Shown here in pieces: positions 1 through 8,783 of a stretch of 64,000 nucleotides of DNA. The position numbers and the translations under genes were made by a program. Each line of letters opens with the position of its first letter. Positions within the stretch are counted from its first letter, which is position 1. Source of the DNA: Pseudomonas sp. Irchel 3E13 (GTDB lineage: Bacteria; Pseudomonadota; Gammaproteobacteria; Pseudomonadales; Pseudomonadaceae); contig NZ_FYDX01000019.1 of assembly GCF_900187455.1 (NCBI RefSeq), positions 62,001 through 126,000 on the forward strand. Reading direction: 5' to 3'. The notes beneath the pieces are model-generated. The model made no database searches and was not told the origin of the DNA. It saw nothing but the letters and a program-made list of their open reading frames with translations.

Positions 1-850
1 GCGCGCTGACCATGCCGCTCAACTTGGAGCGTAGCAACTCGGCGGCGTCCGGGTTGGCGAATGCGCCAACCTGCAGGAATGTGCCGCCATTGGCCGGCAC
101 GCTGTTGCTGGCGACCTGCACCGGCAGGACTGCGGCGGCGTGCTGCTGCGGCGGCGGCGTCCACTGTTCGACGGTGCCGGTGCTCGCCGCAATCGGCTTG
201 GCCTGGGCTACCTGAGGCTGGTCGAGTACCAACGGCGCCGGGCGCCCCTTCTGGGCCCACCATTGCTGCGGGTCGATGCCCTCGACGCGAACCCGCGCGG
301 TGCCGGTTTCGGCGTAACCGAGCTTCTTCGCTGCCGCGTAGGACAGGTCGATGATACGGTCGGAATAGAACGGGCCGCGGTCATTGACCCGCAGGATCAC
401 GCTGCGGTTGTTGTCCAGGTTGGTCACCTTGACGTAGGCCGGCAGCGGCAGGGTCTTGTGCGCCGCAGTCATGGCGTAGAGGTCGTAGACCTCGCCGTTG
501 GCGGTGTTCTGCCCGTGGAACTTGGTGCCGTACCAGGACGCGGTGCCCTGGGCGACATAGTTGCGCGAGTCGGGGATCGGGAAGTAGGTCTTGCCCAGTA
601 CGGTGTACGGGTTGGCCTTGTAGTTACCGGTGTGCACGGTTGGCGTGGCGTCCGGGATCTTCGAGACATCGACATCCCACCACGGCGCGCCGTCCTTGTG
701 GGCCCGGTTGATGTCCAGCCCGGGCTTGGCGCGGACCACGTTACCGCTGCTGCTCTGGGTCGGACGGCTGGAAGAACAACTGACCAGCACCAGGCCAAGC
801 GCCGCGCAGCCCAGCAGTTTCAGCGATGTAGCAGAGAACAGTATGCGCAT
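1..850 (-). CDS. rlpA: Septal ring lytic transglycosylase / rare lipoprotein A RlpA (3' end outside window)
   Basis: RlpA cleaves denuded glycan strands at the division septum. The reading frame starts at ATG 850 and stays open to the window edge, so the C-terminus is missing. The N-terminus has a lipoprotein signal ending in a VLVSC lipobox. A double-psi beta-barrel domain follows, with ASWYG near the start and a conserved RVNDRGPFY motif. After a Gln/Pro-rich linker, the last visible residues (TFLQVGAFANPDAAELL) begin a SPOR domain. The ATG overlaps the stop of mltB (TAATG), so the two are translationally coupled at the end of the mrdA-rodA-mltB operon. The identification is firm; only the 3' end is unseen. 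Confidence 0.93.
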   Translation of the reverse strand, partial: MRILFSATSLKLLGCAALGLVLVSCSSSRPTQSSSGNVVRAKPGLDINRAHKDGAPWWDVDVSKIPDATPTVHTGNYKANPYTVLGKTYFPIPDSRNYVAQGTASWYGTKFHGQNTANGEVYDLYAMTAAHKTLPLPAYVKVTNLDNNRSVILRVNDRGPFYSDRIIDLSYAAAKKLGYAETGTARVRVEGIDPQQWWAQKGRPAPLVLDQPQVAQAKPIAASTGTVEQWTPPPQQHAAAVLPVQVASNSVPANGGTFLQVGAFANPDAAELLRSKLSGMVSA

Positions 851-1860
851 TACCGGGCGCCCCTTGCCTGAACCAGCAGGTCTGAAAGTTGATGTACCGC
901 CATGGCGTACATCACGCTGCGGTTATAGCGAGTGATCGCGTAGAAGTTCTTCAGGCCAAGCCAGTACTCGGGGCCGTTTTCGCCTTCAAGCCGGAAAGCG
1001 GTGACCGGCAGATCATCGCGCAGCGCATCATGACTCGACCAGCCCAATGCCCGCAACTCCCCCACCGTCTTGACCGGCTCGATGCCCGGGCTCAGGCCTT
1101 CGTCGACACGCTCGCCACGGACCATGGCACGACTGACCACCGGCTCGCCGGCAACCCAGCCGTGACGCTTGAAGTAGCTGGCGACGCTGCCGATGGCGTC
1201 GTCGGGGTTGTTCCAGATGTTGATGTGGCCGTCACCGTCGAAGTCCACGGCGTAGGCGCGGAAGCTGCTCGGCATGAACTGCGGCAGCCCCATGGCTCCG
1301 GCGTAGGAACCCTTGAGGGTCAGCGGATCGATCTGCTCTTCGCGGGCCAGCAGCAGGAATTCACGCAGTTCCTTGCGGAAGAACGGGGCCCGCTGCGGGT
1401 AATCGAAGGCCAGGGTCGACAGCGCATCCATGACCCGGTAGTTGCCGGTATTGCGGCCAAAGAAGGTTTCGACGCCGATGATCGAGACGATCACCTGCGC
1501 CGGCACGCCGTATTCCTGCTCGGCGCGGGCCAGAGCAGCCTCGTGCTGGCGCCAGAAGTCCACACCACGGGCGATACGCGCGTCGGTGAGGAACATCGGC
1601 CGGTATTCTTTCCACGGCTTGACCCGTTCTGCAGGACGGGAAATAGCGTCGAGAATCGCCTGCTTGCGCTGGACATCGCGGAACACGCCCATCAACTGCT
1701 CACCGGCGAACCCGTAGTCACGGGTCATCTCGCCGACGAATTCGGCTACCTGGGGGGATCCATCGTAGTCGCCGGCGCTGGCCTGCTGCACGCCACCGAA
1801 CAGCCCGATCAGGCCCGCCAGAGGTACACAACGGGCCATCCAGCCACGCATTGCTTGCAT
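850..1860 (-). CDS. mltB: Lytic murein transglycosylase B
   Basis: MltB is a family 3 lytic transglycosylase that cuts the MurNAc-GlcNAc bond in peptidoglycan and leaves 1,6-anhydro ends. The catalytic glutamate lies in the IIGVETFFGRNTG motif. Downstream are the family motifs GLPQFMPSSFRAYAVDFDGDG and NNPDDAIGSVASYF. I chose the ATG at 1860 (336 residues) because AAGGTG lies about 9 bases upstream; an in-frame upstream start at 1896 would overlap rodA and has no better ribosome site. The N-terminus is hydrophobic and ends near QQASAG, consistent with export to the periplasm, but I see no clear lipobox. The gene sits between rodA and rlpA in the cell-shape operon. Confidence 0.93.
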   Translation of the reverse strand: MQAMRGWMARCVPLAGLIGLFGGVQQASAGDYDGSPQVAEFVGEMTRDYGFAGEQLMGVFRDVQRKQAILDAISRPAERVKPWKEYRPMFLTDARIARGVDFWRQHEAALARAEQEYGVPAQVIVSIIGVETFFGRNTGNYRVMDALSTLAFDYPQRAPFFRKELREFLLLAREEQIDPLTLKGSYAGAMGLPQFMPSSFRAYAVDFDGDGHINIWNNPDDAIGSVASYFKRHGWVAGEPVVSRAMVRGERVDEGLSPGIEPVKTVGELRALGWSSHDALRDDLPVTAFRLEGENGPEYWLGLKNFYAITRYNRSVMYAMAVHQLSDLLVQARGAR

Positions 1861-1877
1861 CAAGAAATTCACCTTAC

Positions 1878-3023
1878 TCAAACCTGCGCGATCCATTTGC
1901 GGTGGGTATGGATCGACATGAGAACGCCAAACGCTGACAGCAGCGTCACCAGCGAAGTTCCACCATAACTAATGAAGGGCAGCGGCACGCCCACGACGGG
2001 CAGCAATCCGCTGACCATGCCGATATTGACGAAGACGTACACGAAGAAGGTCATGGTCAGGCTGCCGGCCAGCAACTTGCCGAACAGGGTCTGGGCCTGG
2101 GCGGTGATCACCAGCCCGCGGCCGATCAGCAGCAGGTAGATCAGCAACAGCGCGCAGATGCCCACCAGGCCGAACTCTTCGCCGAGCACGGCGATGATGA
2201 AGTCGGTGTGGCTTTCCGGGAGAAAGTCTAGGTGCGACTGGGTGCCCAGCAGCCAGCCTTTGCCGAATACGCCACCGGAACCGATCGCCGCCTTCGACTG
2301 GATGATGTTCCAGCCAGTGCCCAGCGGATCACTTTCCGGGTCGAGGAAGGTCAGGACCCGTTGCTTCTGGTAGTCATGCATGACAAAGAACCACATCGCC
2401 ACCGCCACCGGCACGGCCGCCGCCAGCACGCTGATGATCCAGCGCCAGCGCAGCCCGCCCATGAACAGCACAAAGGCACCGGAGGCGAGGATCAGCAGCG
2501 CTGTCCCGAGGTCAGGCTGGCGAACGATGAGGATGAACGGGACGCCGATCAGCACCAGGCTGATCATTACGTGTTTCAGGTGCGGCGGCAGCGTGCGCTT
2601 GGCCAGGTACCAGGCGATGGTCGCCGGCATGATGATCTTCATGAACTCCGACGGCTGGAAGCGAATCACCCCGGGAATGTTGATCCAGCGCGTCGCACCC
2701 ATGGCGTTGTGGCCCATCACGTCCACCACCACCAGCAGGATTACCCCGAACACGTAGCCCAGCGGCACCCAGCGCGCCATGAAACGCGGTTCGAGCTGGG
2801 CAATGACGAACATCGAGACCAGGCCGATACCGAACGACGTCGCCTGCTTGAGCAGCAGGTCCCAGTTCTTGCCGCTGGCCGAATAAAGGACGAACAGGCT
2901 GCCGGCCGCGAGGGTCAGCAGCAGGATCAGCAAAGGGCCGTCGACATGGATGCGCTGCAGGAAGCTGGCGCGCCGACGCATCACGTCCTCGCTGGAGAGC
3001 ATGCGATCGAAATTACTCTTCAC
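1878..3023 (-). CDS. rodA: Rod-shape peptidoglycan glycosyltransferase RodA
   Basis: RodA is the SEDS-family peptidoglycan polymerase of the elongasome and works with PBP2 (mrdA) encoded just upstream. The 381 residues form about ten membrane segments. SEDS signatures are visible: QPDLGTALL, the large periplasmic loop with GWNIIQSKAAIGSGG and FLPESHTDFI, and the C-terminal GVPLPFISYGGTS. Translation starts at a GTG that overlaps the mrdA stop (GTGA), which implies translational coupling to its partner transpeptidase. The N-terminal 30 residues before the first membrane segment are hydrophilic, as in other pseudomonads. Confidence 0.96.
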   Translation of the reverse strand: MKSNFDRMLSSEDVMRRRASFLQRIHVDGPLLILLLTLAAGSLFVLYSASGKNWDLLLKQATSFGIGLVSMFVIAQLEPRFMARWVPLGYVFGVILLVVVDVMGHNAMGATRWINIPGVIRFQPSEFMKIIMPATIAWYLAKRTLPPHLKHVMISLVLIGVPFILIVRQPDLGTALLILASGAFVLFMGGLRWRWIISVLAAAVPVAVAMWFFVMHDYQKQRVLTFLDPESDPLGTGWNIIQSKAAIGSGGVFGKGWLLGTQSHLDFLPESHTDFIIAVLGEEFGLVGICALLLIYLLLIGRGLVITAQAQTLFGKLLAGSLTMTFFVYVFVNIGMVSGLLPVVGVPLPFISYGGTSLVTLLSAFGVLMSIHTHRKWIAQV

Positions 3024-4915
3024 GGGGCCGGTTCCTGGGCAACGGTGGCGCTGGGATCAGCGTATTCGGGTTTGAGGCGGCCATGTTCGTCCAGCAGCCA
3101 GGCGTCCATCACCTGACGCAGCACCGGCGCGGCGACGCCGGAGCCGGACTCGCCGTTCTCGACCATCACCGAGATGACGATGCGCGGATCTTCGGCCGGG
3201 GCGAAACCGACGAACAGGGCGTGGTCGCGATGGCGCTCCTGGACCTTGTTGCGGTCGTACTTCTCGCCCTGCTTGATCGCCACGACCTGGGCCGTACCAC
3301 TCTTGCCGGCAATCCGGTACTGGGCGCCGACAGCGGCTTTGCGCGCGGTGCCGCGGGCGCCGTGCATCACCTGTTCCATGCCGTGGGTTACCTTGGCCCA
3401 GTCGGACTTGTCACGCAGGACGATGTCTTCCATCGGGTTCGGATCGACCGGCGGCTGGCCTTCGATGGTCTTGGCCAGGTGCGGACGGATCCACTTGCCC
3501 TTGCTGGCGATCAGCGAGATGGCCTGGGCCAGTTGCAGCGGGGTTGCCTGCATGTAGCCCTGGCCGATCCCGAGAATCAGCGTCTCGCCCGGGAACCAGG
3601 CCTGGCGGCGGGTGGCGCGTTTCCATTCGCGGGACGGCATCAGCCCCGGCGATTCCTCGAACATGTCCAGCGCGACCTTCTGGCCGATGCCGAAGCGGTT
3701 CATGTAGCTGGACAGCTTGTCGATGCCCATCTTGTGCGCGAGGTCGTAGAAGTAGGTGTCGTTGGACCGCATGATCGCCGTGTCGAGGTCGACCCAGCCG
3801 TCACCGGTGCGGTTCCAGTTGCGGTATTTGTGATCGTAATTGGGCAGTTGGTAGTAGCCCGGGTCGAACACCCGGGTCGAGGCGTTGACCACCCCGGAAT
3901 CGAGGCCGGCGACGGCAACGGCGGGCTTGATGGTCGAGCCCGGTGGATAGAGCCCGCGCAGCACGCGGTTGAACAACGGCCGATCGATCGAGTCACGCAG
4001 CTCGGCGTAGGCCTTGAAACTGATGCCGGTGACGAACAGGTTCGGGTCGAAGCTCGGCTGGCTGACCATCGCCAGCACTTCGCCAGTTTTCGGGTCGAGG
4101 GCCACGATGGCGCCGCGACGCCCGCCCAACGCGGCTTCGGCCGCTTCCTGCAGCTTGATGTCGAGGCTCAGGACGATGTCCTTGCCGGGAATCGGGTCGG
4201 TCCGCTTGAGCACCCGCAACACTCGGCCGCGGGCGTTGGTCTCGACTTCCTCGTAACCCACCTGGCCGTGCAGCTCGGGCTCGTAGAAGCGCTCGATGCC
4301 GGTCTTGCCGATATGGTGGGTGCCGCTGTAGTTGACCGGATCGAGGACCTTCGCCTCTTTCTCGTTGATCCGTCCGACGTAGCCGACCGAATGGGCGAAA
4401 TGCGCACCTTGTGGATAATGCCGCACCAACTGCGCCACCACTTCCACACCGGGCAGACGGAACTGGTTCACCGCAACCCGGGCGATCTGCTCCTCGGTCA
4501 GCTCGAACAGGATCGGCACCGGCTCGAATGGCCGACGCCCCTGTTTCATGCGTTTCTCGAACAGCGCGCGGTCGTCCGGAGTCAGCTCCAGCACCTCGAC
4601 GATCACGTCGAGGACCGCCTGCCAGTCGCCGGAACGCTCCCGGGTCATGCTCAGGCTGAAGCTGGGACGGTTGTCGGCGATGATCACGCCATTGCGGTCG
4701 AAGATCAGCCCGCGGGTCGGCGGAATCGGCTGCACGTGCACCCGATTGTTCTCCGACAGCGTGGAGTGATACTCGTACTGGATCACCTGCAGGTAATACA
4801 GGCGGGCGATCAGCACGCAGATCAGCAGAAGGATCGCCACTGCACCGACCACGACGCGGCTACGCACCAGACGGGCGTCTTTCTCGTGATCCTTGAGGCG
4901 AATCGGCTGCGACAT
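3020..4915 (-). CDS. mrdA: Penicillin-binding protein 2 (elongasome transpeptidase)
   Basis: PBP2 cross-links peptidoglycan along the lateral wall together with RodA. The protein has 631 residues: one N-terminal membrane anchor (about residues 22-45), a PBP dimerisation domain, and a transpeptidase domain. Active-site motifs are complete: the STIK serine motif in YPPGSTIKPA near residue 325, SND in MRSNDTYFY, and KSGT in AGKSGTAQV. The length matches the family. It lies between rlmH and rodA and overlaps the rodA start by four bases. The gene is also called pbpA; it is a beta-lactam target. Confidence 0.97.
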   Translation of the reverse strand: MSQPIRLKDHEKDARLVRSRVVVGAVAILLLICVLIARLYYLQVIQYEYHSTLSENNRVHVQPIPPTRGLIFDRNGVIIADNRPSFSLSMTRERSGDWQAVLDVIVEVLELTPDDRALFEKRMKQGRRPFEPVPILFELTEEQIARVAVNQFRLPGVEVVAQLVRHYPQGAHFAHSVGYVGRINEKEAKVLDPVNYSGTHHIGKTGIERFYEPELHGQVGYEEVETNARGRVLRVLKRTDPIPGKDIVLSLDIKLQEAAEAALGGRRGAIVALDPKTGEVLAMVSQPSFDPNLFVTGISFKAYAELRDSIDRPLFNRVLRGLYPPGSTIKPAVAVAGLDSGVVNASTRVFDPGYYQLPNYDHKYRNWNRTGDGWVDLDTAIMRSNDTYFYDLAHKMGIDKLSSYMNRFGIGQKVALDMFEESPGLMPSREWKRATRRQAWFPGETLILGIGQGYMQATPLQLAQAISLIASKGKWIRPHLAKTIEGQPPVDPNPMEDIVLRDKSDWAKVTHGMEQVMHGARGTARKAAVGAQYRIAGKSGTAQVVAIKQGEKYDRNKVQERHRDHALFVGFAPAEDPRIVISVMVENGESGSGVAAPVLRQVMDAWLLDEHGRLKPEYADPSATVAQEPAP

Positions 4916-4932
4916 TGAAAAGGCTTACAGGC

Positions 4933-5400
4933 TTATTTGTGGTAAGGGTGCCCGGACAAAACAGTCCAGGCGCGATAAATCTGTTCGCCAATCAGTATCC
5001 GTACCAATGGGTGTGGCAGGGTCAGCGGAGACAGCGACCAGCGCTGCTCGCTGCGCGCACAGACTTCCGGCGCCAGCCCTTCGGGGCCGCCGACCATCAG
5101 GTTGACGGTACGCGAATCCAACCGCCAGCGGTCGAGCTCGACCGCCAGTTGCTCAGTGCTCCAGGGCTTGCCATGGACCTCCAGGGTGACAATCCGTTCC
5201 CCTGGCTGGACCTTGGCGAGCATGGCCTCGCCCTCCTGACGAATCAGGCGAGCGACGTCGGCATTCTTGCCCCGGGTGTTGAGCGGAATTTCCACCAGTT
5301 CCAGGGACAGCTCGGACGGCAGGCGCTTGGCATATTCATGCCAGCCTTCCTCGACCCACTTGGGCATGCGCGAGCCGACCGCGATCAGGCGCAGACGCAT
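4933..5400 (-). CDS. rlmH: 23S rRNA (pseudouridine-1915 N3)-methyltransferase RlmH
   Basis: RlmH is a small SPOUT methyltransferase that methylates pseudouridine 1915 in helix 69 of 23S rRNA in assembled ribosomes. The 155 residues match the family length exactly. The knotted SAM-binding region shows LMVGGPEGLAPEV, and the C-terminus has the conserved LSPLTLPHPLVRILIGEQIYRAW stretch, of which the final HPYHK is the family hallmark. It lies 9 bases after rsfS and 17 bases before mrdA, on the same transcript, linking ribosome maturation genes to wall synthesis as in other pseudomonads. Confidence 0.96.
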   Translation of the reverse strand: MRLRLIAVGSRMPKWVEEGWHEYAKRLPSELSLELVEIPLNTRGKNADVARLIRQEGEAMLAKVQPGERIVTLEVHGKPWSTEQLAVELDRWRLDSRTVNLMVGGPEGLAPEVCARSEQRWSLSPLTLPHPLVRILIGEQIYRAWTVLSGHPYHK

Positions 5401-5409
5401 GACGCTTCC

Positions 5410-5829
5410 TTATTCCCGGTCTTTGAGCTTGTCGGAATAGTCGTGGACGTTTTCCGGGCTGTGGTGCTTGCCATCGGCGGCGCGGCTTTGCTCGGCGCCA
5501 GCCCACAGACGCTCCAGATCGTAGAACTGGCGCGCGGCGGCGGTCATCATGTGCACGATGACATCGTTCAGGTCCAGCAGGACCCAGTCGCTGTCGCCCT
5601 TGCCTTCTTCGCCCAGCGGCATGACGCCCTTGGTCTTGACGAACTCGCGAACCTTCTCCGCCATCGCGTTGATCTGGCGATTGGAGGTACCGGTGGCGAT
5701 GATCATGTAGTCGGTCAGGCTGTGCTTGTCGTGCACGTCGATGACCTGGATATCCTGGGCCTTGACGTCTTCCAGGGCCGATTTGGTCAACTGGACCAGC
5801 TCTTCGCCGGTGATTTTCTGCTTGGTCAT
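5410..5829 (-). CDS. rsfS: Ribosomal silencing factor RsfS
   Basis: RsfS binds ribosomal protein L14 and blocks subunit joining when nutrients are scarce. The core DUF143 fold is evident in the stretch from DIQVIDVHDKHSLTDYMII through GTSNRQINAMAEKV to DWVLLDLNDVIVHMM. I use the ATG at 5829 (139 residues); a TTG five codons upstream (5844) is possible but the homologues begin MTxQK. The C-terminal tail after RQFYDLERLW is charged and probably disordered. It is read after nadD and before rlmH in the same operon. Confidence 0.93.
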   Translation of the reverse strand: MTKQKITGEELVQLTKSALEDVKAQDIQVIDVHDKHSLTDYMIIATGTSNRQINAMAEKVREFVKTKGVMPLGEEGKGDSDWVLLDLNDVIVHMMTAAARQFYDLERLWAGAEQSRAADGKHHSPENVHDYSDKLKDRE

Positions 5830-5855
5830 AAAAAACTCGTTCAACTCATTGAATG

Positions 5856-5874
5856 AGGCGCCCGCGGGGCGCCT
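5856..5874. terminator. GC-rich hairpin between nadD and rsfS
   Basis: AGGCGCCC and GGGCGCCT form a perfect 8-bp stem with a three-base loop. No T-run follows on the minus strand, so it is more likely a pause or processing site than a full terminator, because the downstream operon genes need read-through. Confidence 0.4.
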
Positions 5875-5880
5875 GCAGTT

Positions 5881-6534
5881 CTACGCACGGTAAAGGCCGT
5901 GCGTTTCGATATAGGCCAGTACTGCGTCCGGCACCAGGAACCTCACCGACTTGCCGCTGGCCAGCAGCTGTCGGATTTGCGTGGCGGACACCGAAAGTGG
6001 CGTCTGCCAAACGAACGAAATGTTCCCCGCCGGGCCGGACATGGCGGTGGGATCGCTCTCCGAGCGCGCAGCCAGCAGGTTGCGCAACTCGTCAGGGGGC
6101 TCGACATCGGCATCCGGGCGTTGCAGCACCAGGATGTGACAATGTCGCAACAATTCTTCCCAGCGATGCCAGCCGGGCAGGCCGCAAAAGGCATCCCAGC
6201 CCAGCAGCAGGAACAACTGGTCGTCGGCGCCCAACTCGGCGCGCATCGACTCCAGGGTGTCGATGGTGTACGACGGCTTGTCGCGGGCCAGCTCACGGGC
6301 ATCCACGCTCAGCCGGTCAACACCTTCGACGGCGCAACTGACCATCGCCAGACGGTCCTGCGGCACAACATGCGGCGTGTCACGGTGCGGTGGCCGGGCG
6401 TTGGGCAGCAGGCGCACCTCGTCGAGCCCCATCAGCTCGACCACTTCCAGCGCACTGCGCAGGTGGCCGATGTGCACAGGGTCAAAGGTGCCACCCAGCA
6501 CGCCGATACGCCGGACCGCCTGGGCCTTGCTCAA
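5881..6534 (-). CDS. nadD: Nicotinate-nucleotide adenylyltransferase
   Basis: NadD adenylates nicotinate mononucleotide to deamido-NAD, the penultimate step of NAD synthesis. The nucleotidyltransferase motifs are GGTFDPVHIGHL near the N-terminus and the C-terminal ISVSATQIR-type motif, seen here as LSVSATQIRQLL. I chose a TTG start at 6534 (217 residues) because AGGAG lies 10 bases upstream and the start falls just after the proA stop. An in-frame ATG at 6570 would overlap proA by 35 bases and has no clear ribosome site. The gene is transcribed between proA and rsfS. Confidence 0.9.
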   Translation of the reverse strand: MSKAQAVRRIGVLGGTFDPVHIGHLRSALEVVELMGLDEVRLLPNARPPHRDTPHVVPQDRLAMVSCAVEGVDRLSVDARELARDKPSYTIDTLESMRAELGADDQLFLLLGWDAFCGLPGWHRWEELLRHCHILVLQRPDADVEPPDELRNLLAARSESDPTAMSGPAGNISFVWQTPLSVSATQIRQLLASGKSVRFLVPDAVLAYIETHGLYRA

Positions 6535-6535
6535 C

Positions 6536-7807
6536 TCAGCAGGACTCCTGTCCACGCAACTGGCCGTCACCGACGACCACGTATTTCTCGCACGTCAGGC
6601 CTTCCAGACCAACAGGGCCGCGGGCGTGCAGCTTGTCGGTGGAAATGCCGATTTCCGCACCCAGACCGTACTCGAAGCCATCGGCGAAGCAGGTCGGGGT
6701 GTTGATCATCACCGACGCCGAATCCACTTCGGCCACGAAACGCCGGGCCTGGCCCTGGTGTTCGGTGACGATGGAGTCAGTGTGGTGAGAACCATAGTGA
6801 TTGATGTGTTCGATGGCCGCCTCGACGCCGTCGACGATGCGGATCGACAGGATCGCCGCCAGGTACTCGGTGTGCCAGTCTTCCTCGGTCGCCGTAACGG
6901 CCTCGATGATCTGCCGGGTACGCTCGCAACCACGCAGTTCGACGCCTTTTTCCCGGAATTGGCGGGCCATTTCCGGCAAGAACTCGGCCGCGACGGTGGC
7001 ATCCACCAGCAGGGTTTCCATGGCGCCGCAAATGCCGTAGCGGTAGGTCTTGGCGTTGAACGCGATGCGCCGGGCCTTGTCCAGCTCGGCATGTTCGCCG
7101 ACATAGACGTGGCAGATGCCATCGAGGTGCTTTATGACTGGCACCCGTGCGTCGCGGCTGATGCGCTCGATCAGGCCCTTGCCGCCACGGGGAACGATGA
7201 CGTCAACGAACTCCGGCATGGTGATGAGCGCGCCCACCGCCTCGCGGTCGGTGACTTCCACCACCTGGACCACTGCCGGCGGCAGACCAGCCTCGGCCAG
7301 GCCGCGCTGGATGCAGGCGGCGATGGCGCGGTTGGAGTGAATCGCCTCGGAACCGCCGCGCAGGATGGTGGCGTTACCCGACTTCAGGCACAGGCTGGCG
7401 GCGTCGATGGTCACGTTCGGCCGCGACTCGTAGATGATCCCGATCACGCCCAGTGGCACGCGCATCTTGCCGACCTGAATGCCCGATGGCCGATAGCTCA
7501 TGTCGCGAATCGCCCCGACCGGGTCCGGCAGAGTGGCCACCTGACGCAGACCGACGATCATGCCGTCGATGCGTGCCGGGGTCAGCGCCAGACGATCGAG
7601 CATGGCCGGTTCCAGGCCATTGGCCCGGCCGGCGGCCAGATCGAGTTCATTGGCAGCGGACAGTTCGGTGCGAGCCGCGTCCAGCGCGTTGGCGGCAGCG
7701 TGCAGGGCGCGGTTCTTCTGCGCGGTGCTGGCACGGCCGATCACGCGGGACGCCTCACGGGCGGCGCGACCCAGGCGGGTCATGTAGTCAAGAACGGACT
7801 CAGTCAT
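6536..7807 (-). CDS. proA: Gamma-glutamyl phosphate reductase
   Basis: ProA reduces gamma-glutamyl phosphate to glutamate semialdehyde with NADPH in proline synthesis. The 423 residues match the family. The aldehyde-dehydrogenase-like fold is seen in GVIGIIYESRPNVTIDA and CLKSGNATILRGGSEA, and the nucleophilic cysteine is in the KTYRYGICGAMETLLV motif. It is the first gene of the minus-strand operon that continues through nadD to rlpA. Upstream, TATACT (7844-7849 on the minus strand) could be a -10 element, but no good -35 is visible. Confidence 0.97.
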   Translation of the reverse strand: MTESVLDYMTRLGRAAREASRVIGRASTAQKNRALHAAANALDAARTELSAANELDLAAGRANGLEPAMLDRLALTPARIDGMIVGLRQVATLPDPVGAIRDMSYRPSGIQVGKMRVPLGVIGIIYESRPNVTIDAASLCLKSGNATILRGGSEAIHSNRAIAACIQRGLAEAGLPPAVVQVVEVTDREAVGALITMPEFVDVIVPRGGKGLIERISRDARVPVIKHLDGICHVYVGEHAELDKARRIAFNAKTYRYGICGAMETLLVDATVAAEFLPEMARQFREKGVELRGCERTRQIIEAVTATEEDWHTEYLAAILSIRIVDGVEAAIEHINHYGSHHTDSIVTEHQGQARRFVAEVDSASVMINTPTCFADGFEYGLGAEIGISTDKLHARGPVGLEGLTCEKYVVVGDGQLRGQESC

Positions 7808-7916
7808 GGGGCTCAGTGTCTTGGCGGAGGGGAAAATCGGACGAGTATAACTGCGACAGGGTTATACGCCCAGCGGTGACAGGCGGATGGTAGGACGTGA
7901 GTCACAGGAATGTGGC

Positions 7917-7980
7917 CCTTCGCGAGCAAGCTCGCTCCTACAGCCTCAAATCCGCGTAGGAGCGAGCTTGCTCGCGAAGG
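7917..7980. repeat. REPIN: inverted pair of REP elements
   Basis: Two copies of the fluorescens-type REP face each other at 7917-7942 and 7956-7980, with GTAGGAGCGAGCTTGCTCGC as core and about 14 bases between them. Each copy is itself an imperfect palindrome. The right arm is followed by GGCGG..CCGCC, which may form an extra small hairpin. The pair lies between the divergent proA and mpg genes. Confidence 0.92.
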
Positions 7981-8086
7981 CGGGAACGCAGCCGCCACAG
8001 ACAGGCTGATAGCGTCTCTTCCGTTCAGCTTCGATAAAGGAAGAAGTTGCTATCATCGGCACTTCTTCCCCCTGCCCAAAACCACC

Positions 8087-8779
8087 ATGTCCCAACCAGC
8101 GCCCTGCCCGCCCCGTGCCTTGCCCGACGCCTTTTTCGACCGCGACGCCCAGGTCCTCGCCAAGGACCTGCTGGGCAAAGTGATCCGCCATCGCCACGGT
8201 CCCTACTGGCTGTCGGCGCGGATCATCGAGACCGAGGCCTATTACCTCGACGAGAAAGGCAGCCACGCCTCGCTCGGCTATACCGAGAAACGCAAGGCGC
8301 TGTTCCTCGATGGCGGGCATATCTACATGTACTACGCGCGCGGTGGCGATTCGCTCAACTTCAGCGCTCAAGGGCCGGGAAACGCAGTACTGATCAAATC
8401 CGCCTTCCCGTGGGTCGATGCCGTCTCCGACAGCAACGCCCTGGCACAAATGCAGGTCAACAACCCGGACGCCAGCGGCGGGGTCCGCCCGATCGAGCGG
8501 CTCTGCAACGGGCAAACCCTGCTGTGCAAAGCCCTGGGCCTGAAAGTGCCGACCTGGGACGCCAAGCGCTTCGACCCGGAACGGCTGTTTGTCGAGGACT
8601 GTGGAATCATCGTGCAACACATTATCCAGGCCAGCCGGCTGGGCATTCCCAAGGGCCGCGACGAACATCTGCCGCTTCGTTTCGTCGACGCCGAATACGC
8701 CCGTCACTGCACGCGGAACCCGCTGCGCCGCGGCCAAGTCGAAGGGCGCGACTTCTCTCTACTGACACAAGGAAACTGA
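8087..8779 (+). CDS. DNA-3-methyladenine glycosylase (AAG/Mpg family)
   Basis: This enzyme removes 3-methyladenine and other alkylated or deaminated purines in base excision repair. The AAG fold is shown by AKDLLGKVIRHR, the ARIIETEAYYLDEKGSHAS segment carrying the catalytic glutamate, the YMYYARGG motif, and the C-terminal basic stretch TRNPLRRG. I placed the start at ATG 8087 (230 residues), since the frame upstream runs back into the REPIN. It lies five bases before a DedA-PAP2 gene, which suggests co-transcription without an obvious functional link. Confidence 0.92.
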   Translation: MSQPAPCPPRALPDAFFDRDAQVLAKDLLGKVIRHRHGPYWLSARIIETEAYYLDEKGSHASLGYTEKRKALFLDGGHIYMYYARGGDSLNFSAQGPGNAVLIKSAFPWVDAVSDSNALAQMQVNNPDASGGVRPIERLCNGQTLLCKALGLKVPTWDAKRFDPERLFVEDCGIIVQHIIQASRLGIPKGRDEHLPLRFVDAEYARHCTRNPLRRGQVEGRDFSLLTQGN

Positions 8780-8783
8780 CACG

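Noticed and set aside
3083..4918. 611-codon plus-strand frame opposite mrdA
   Set aside because: It is an antisense shadow of PBP2, which has complete active-site motifs.
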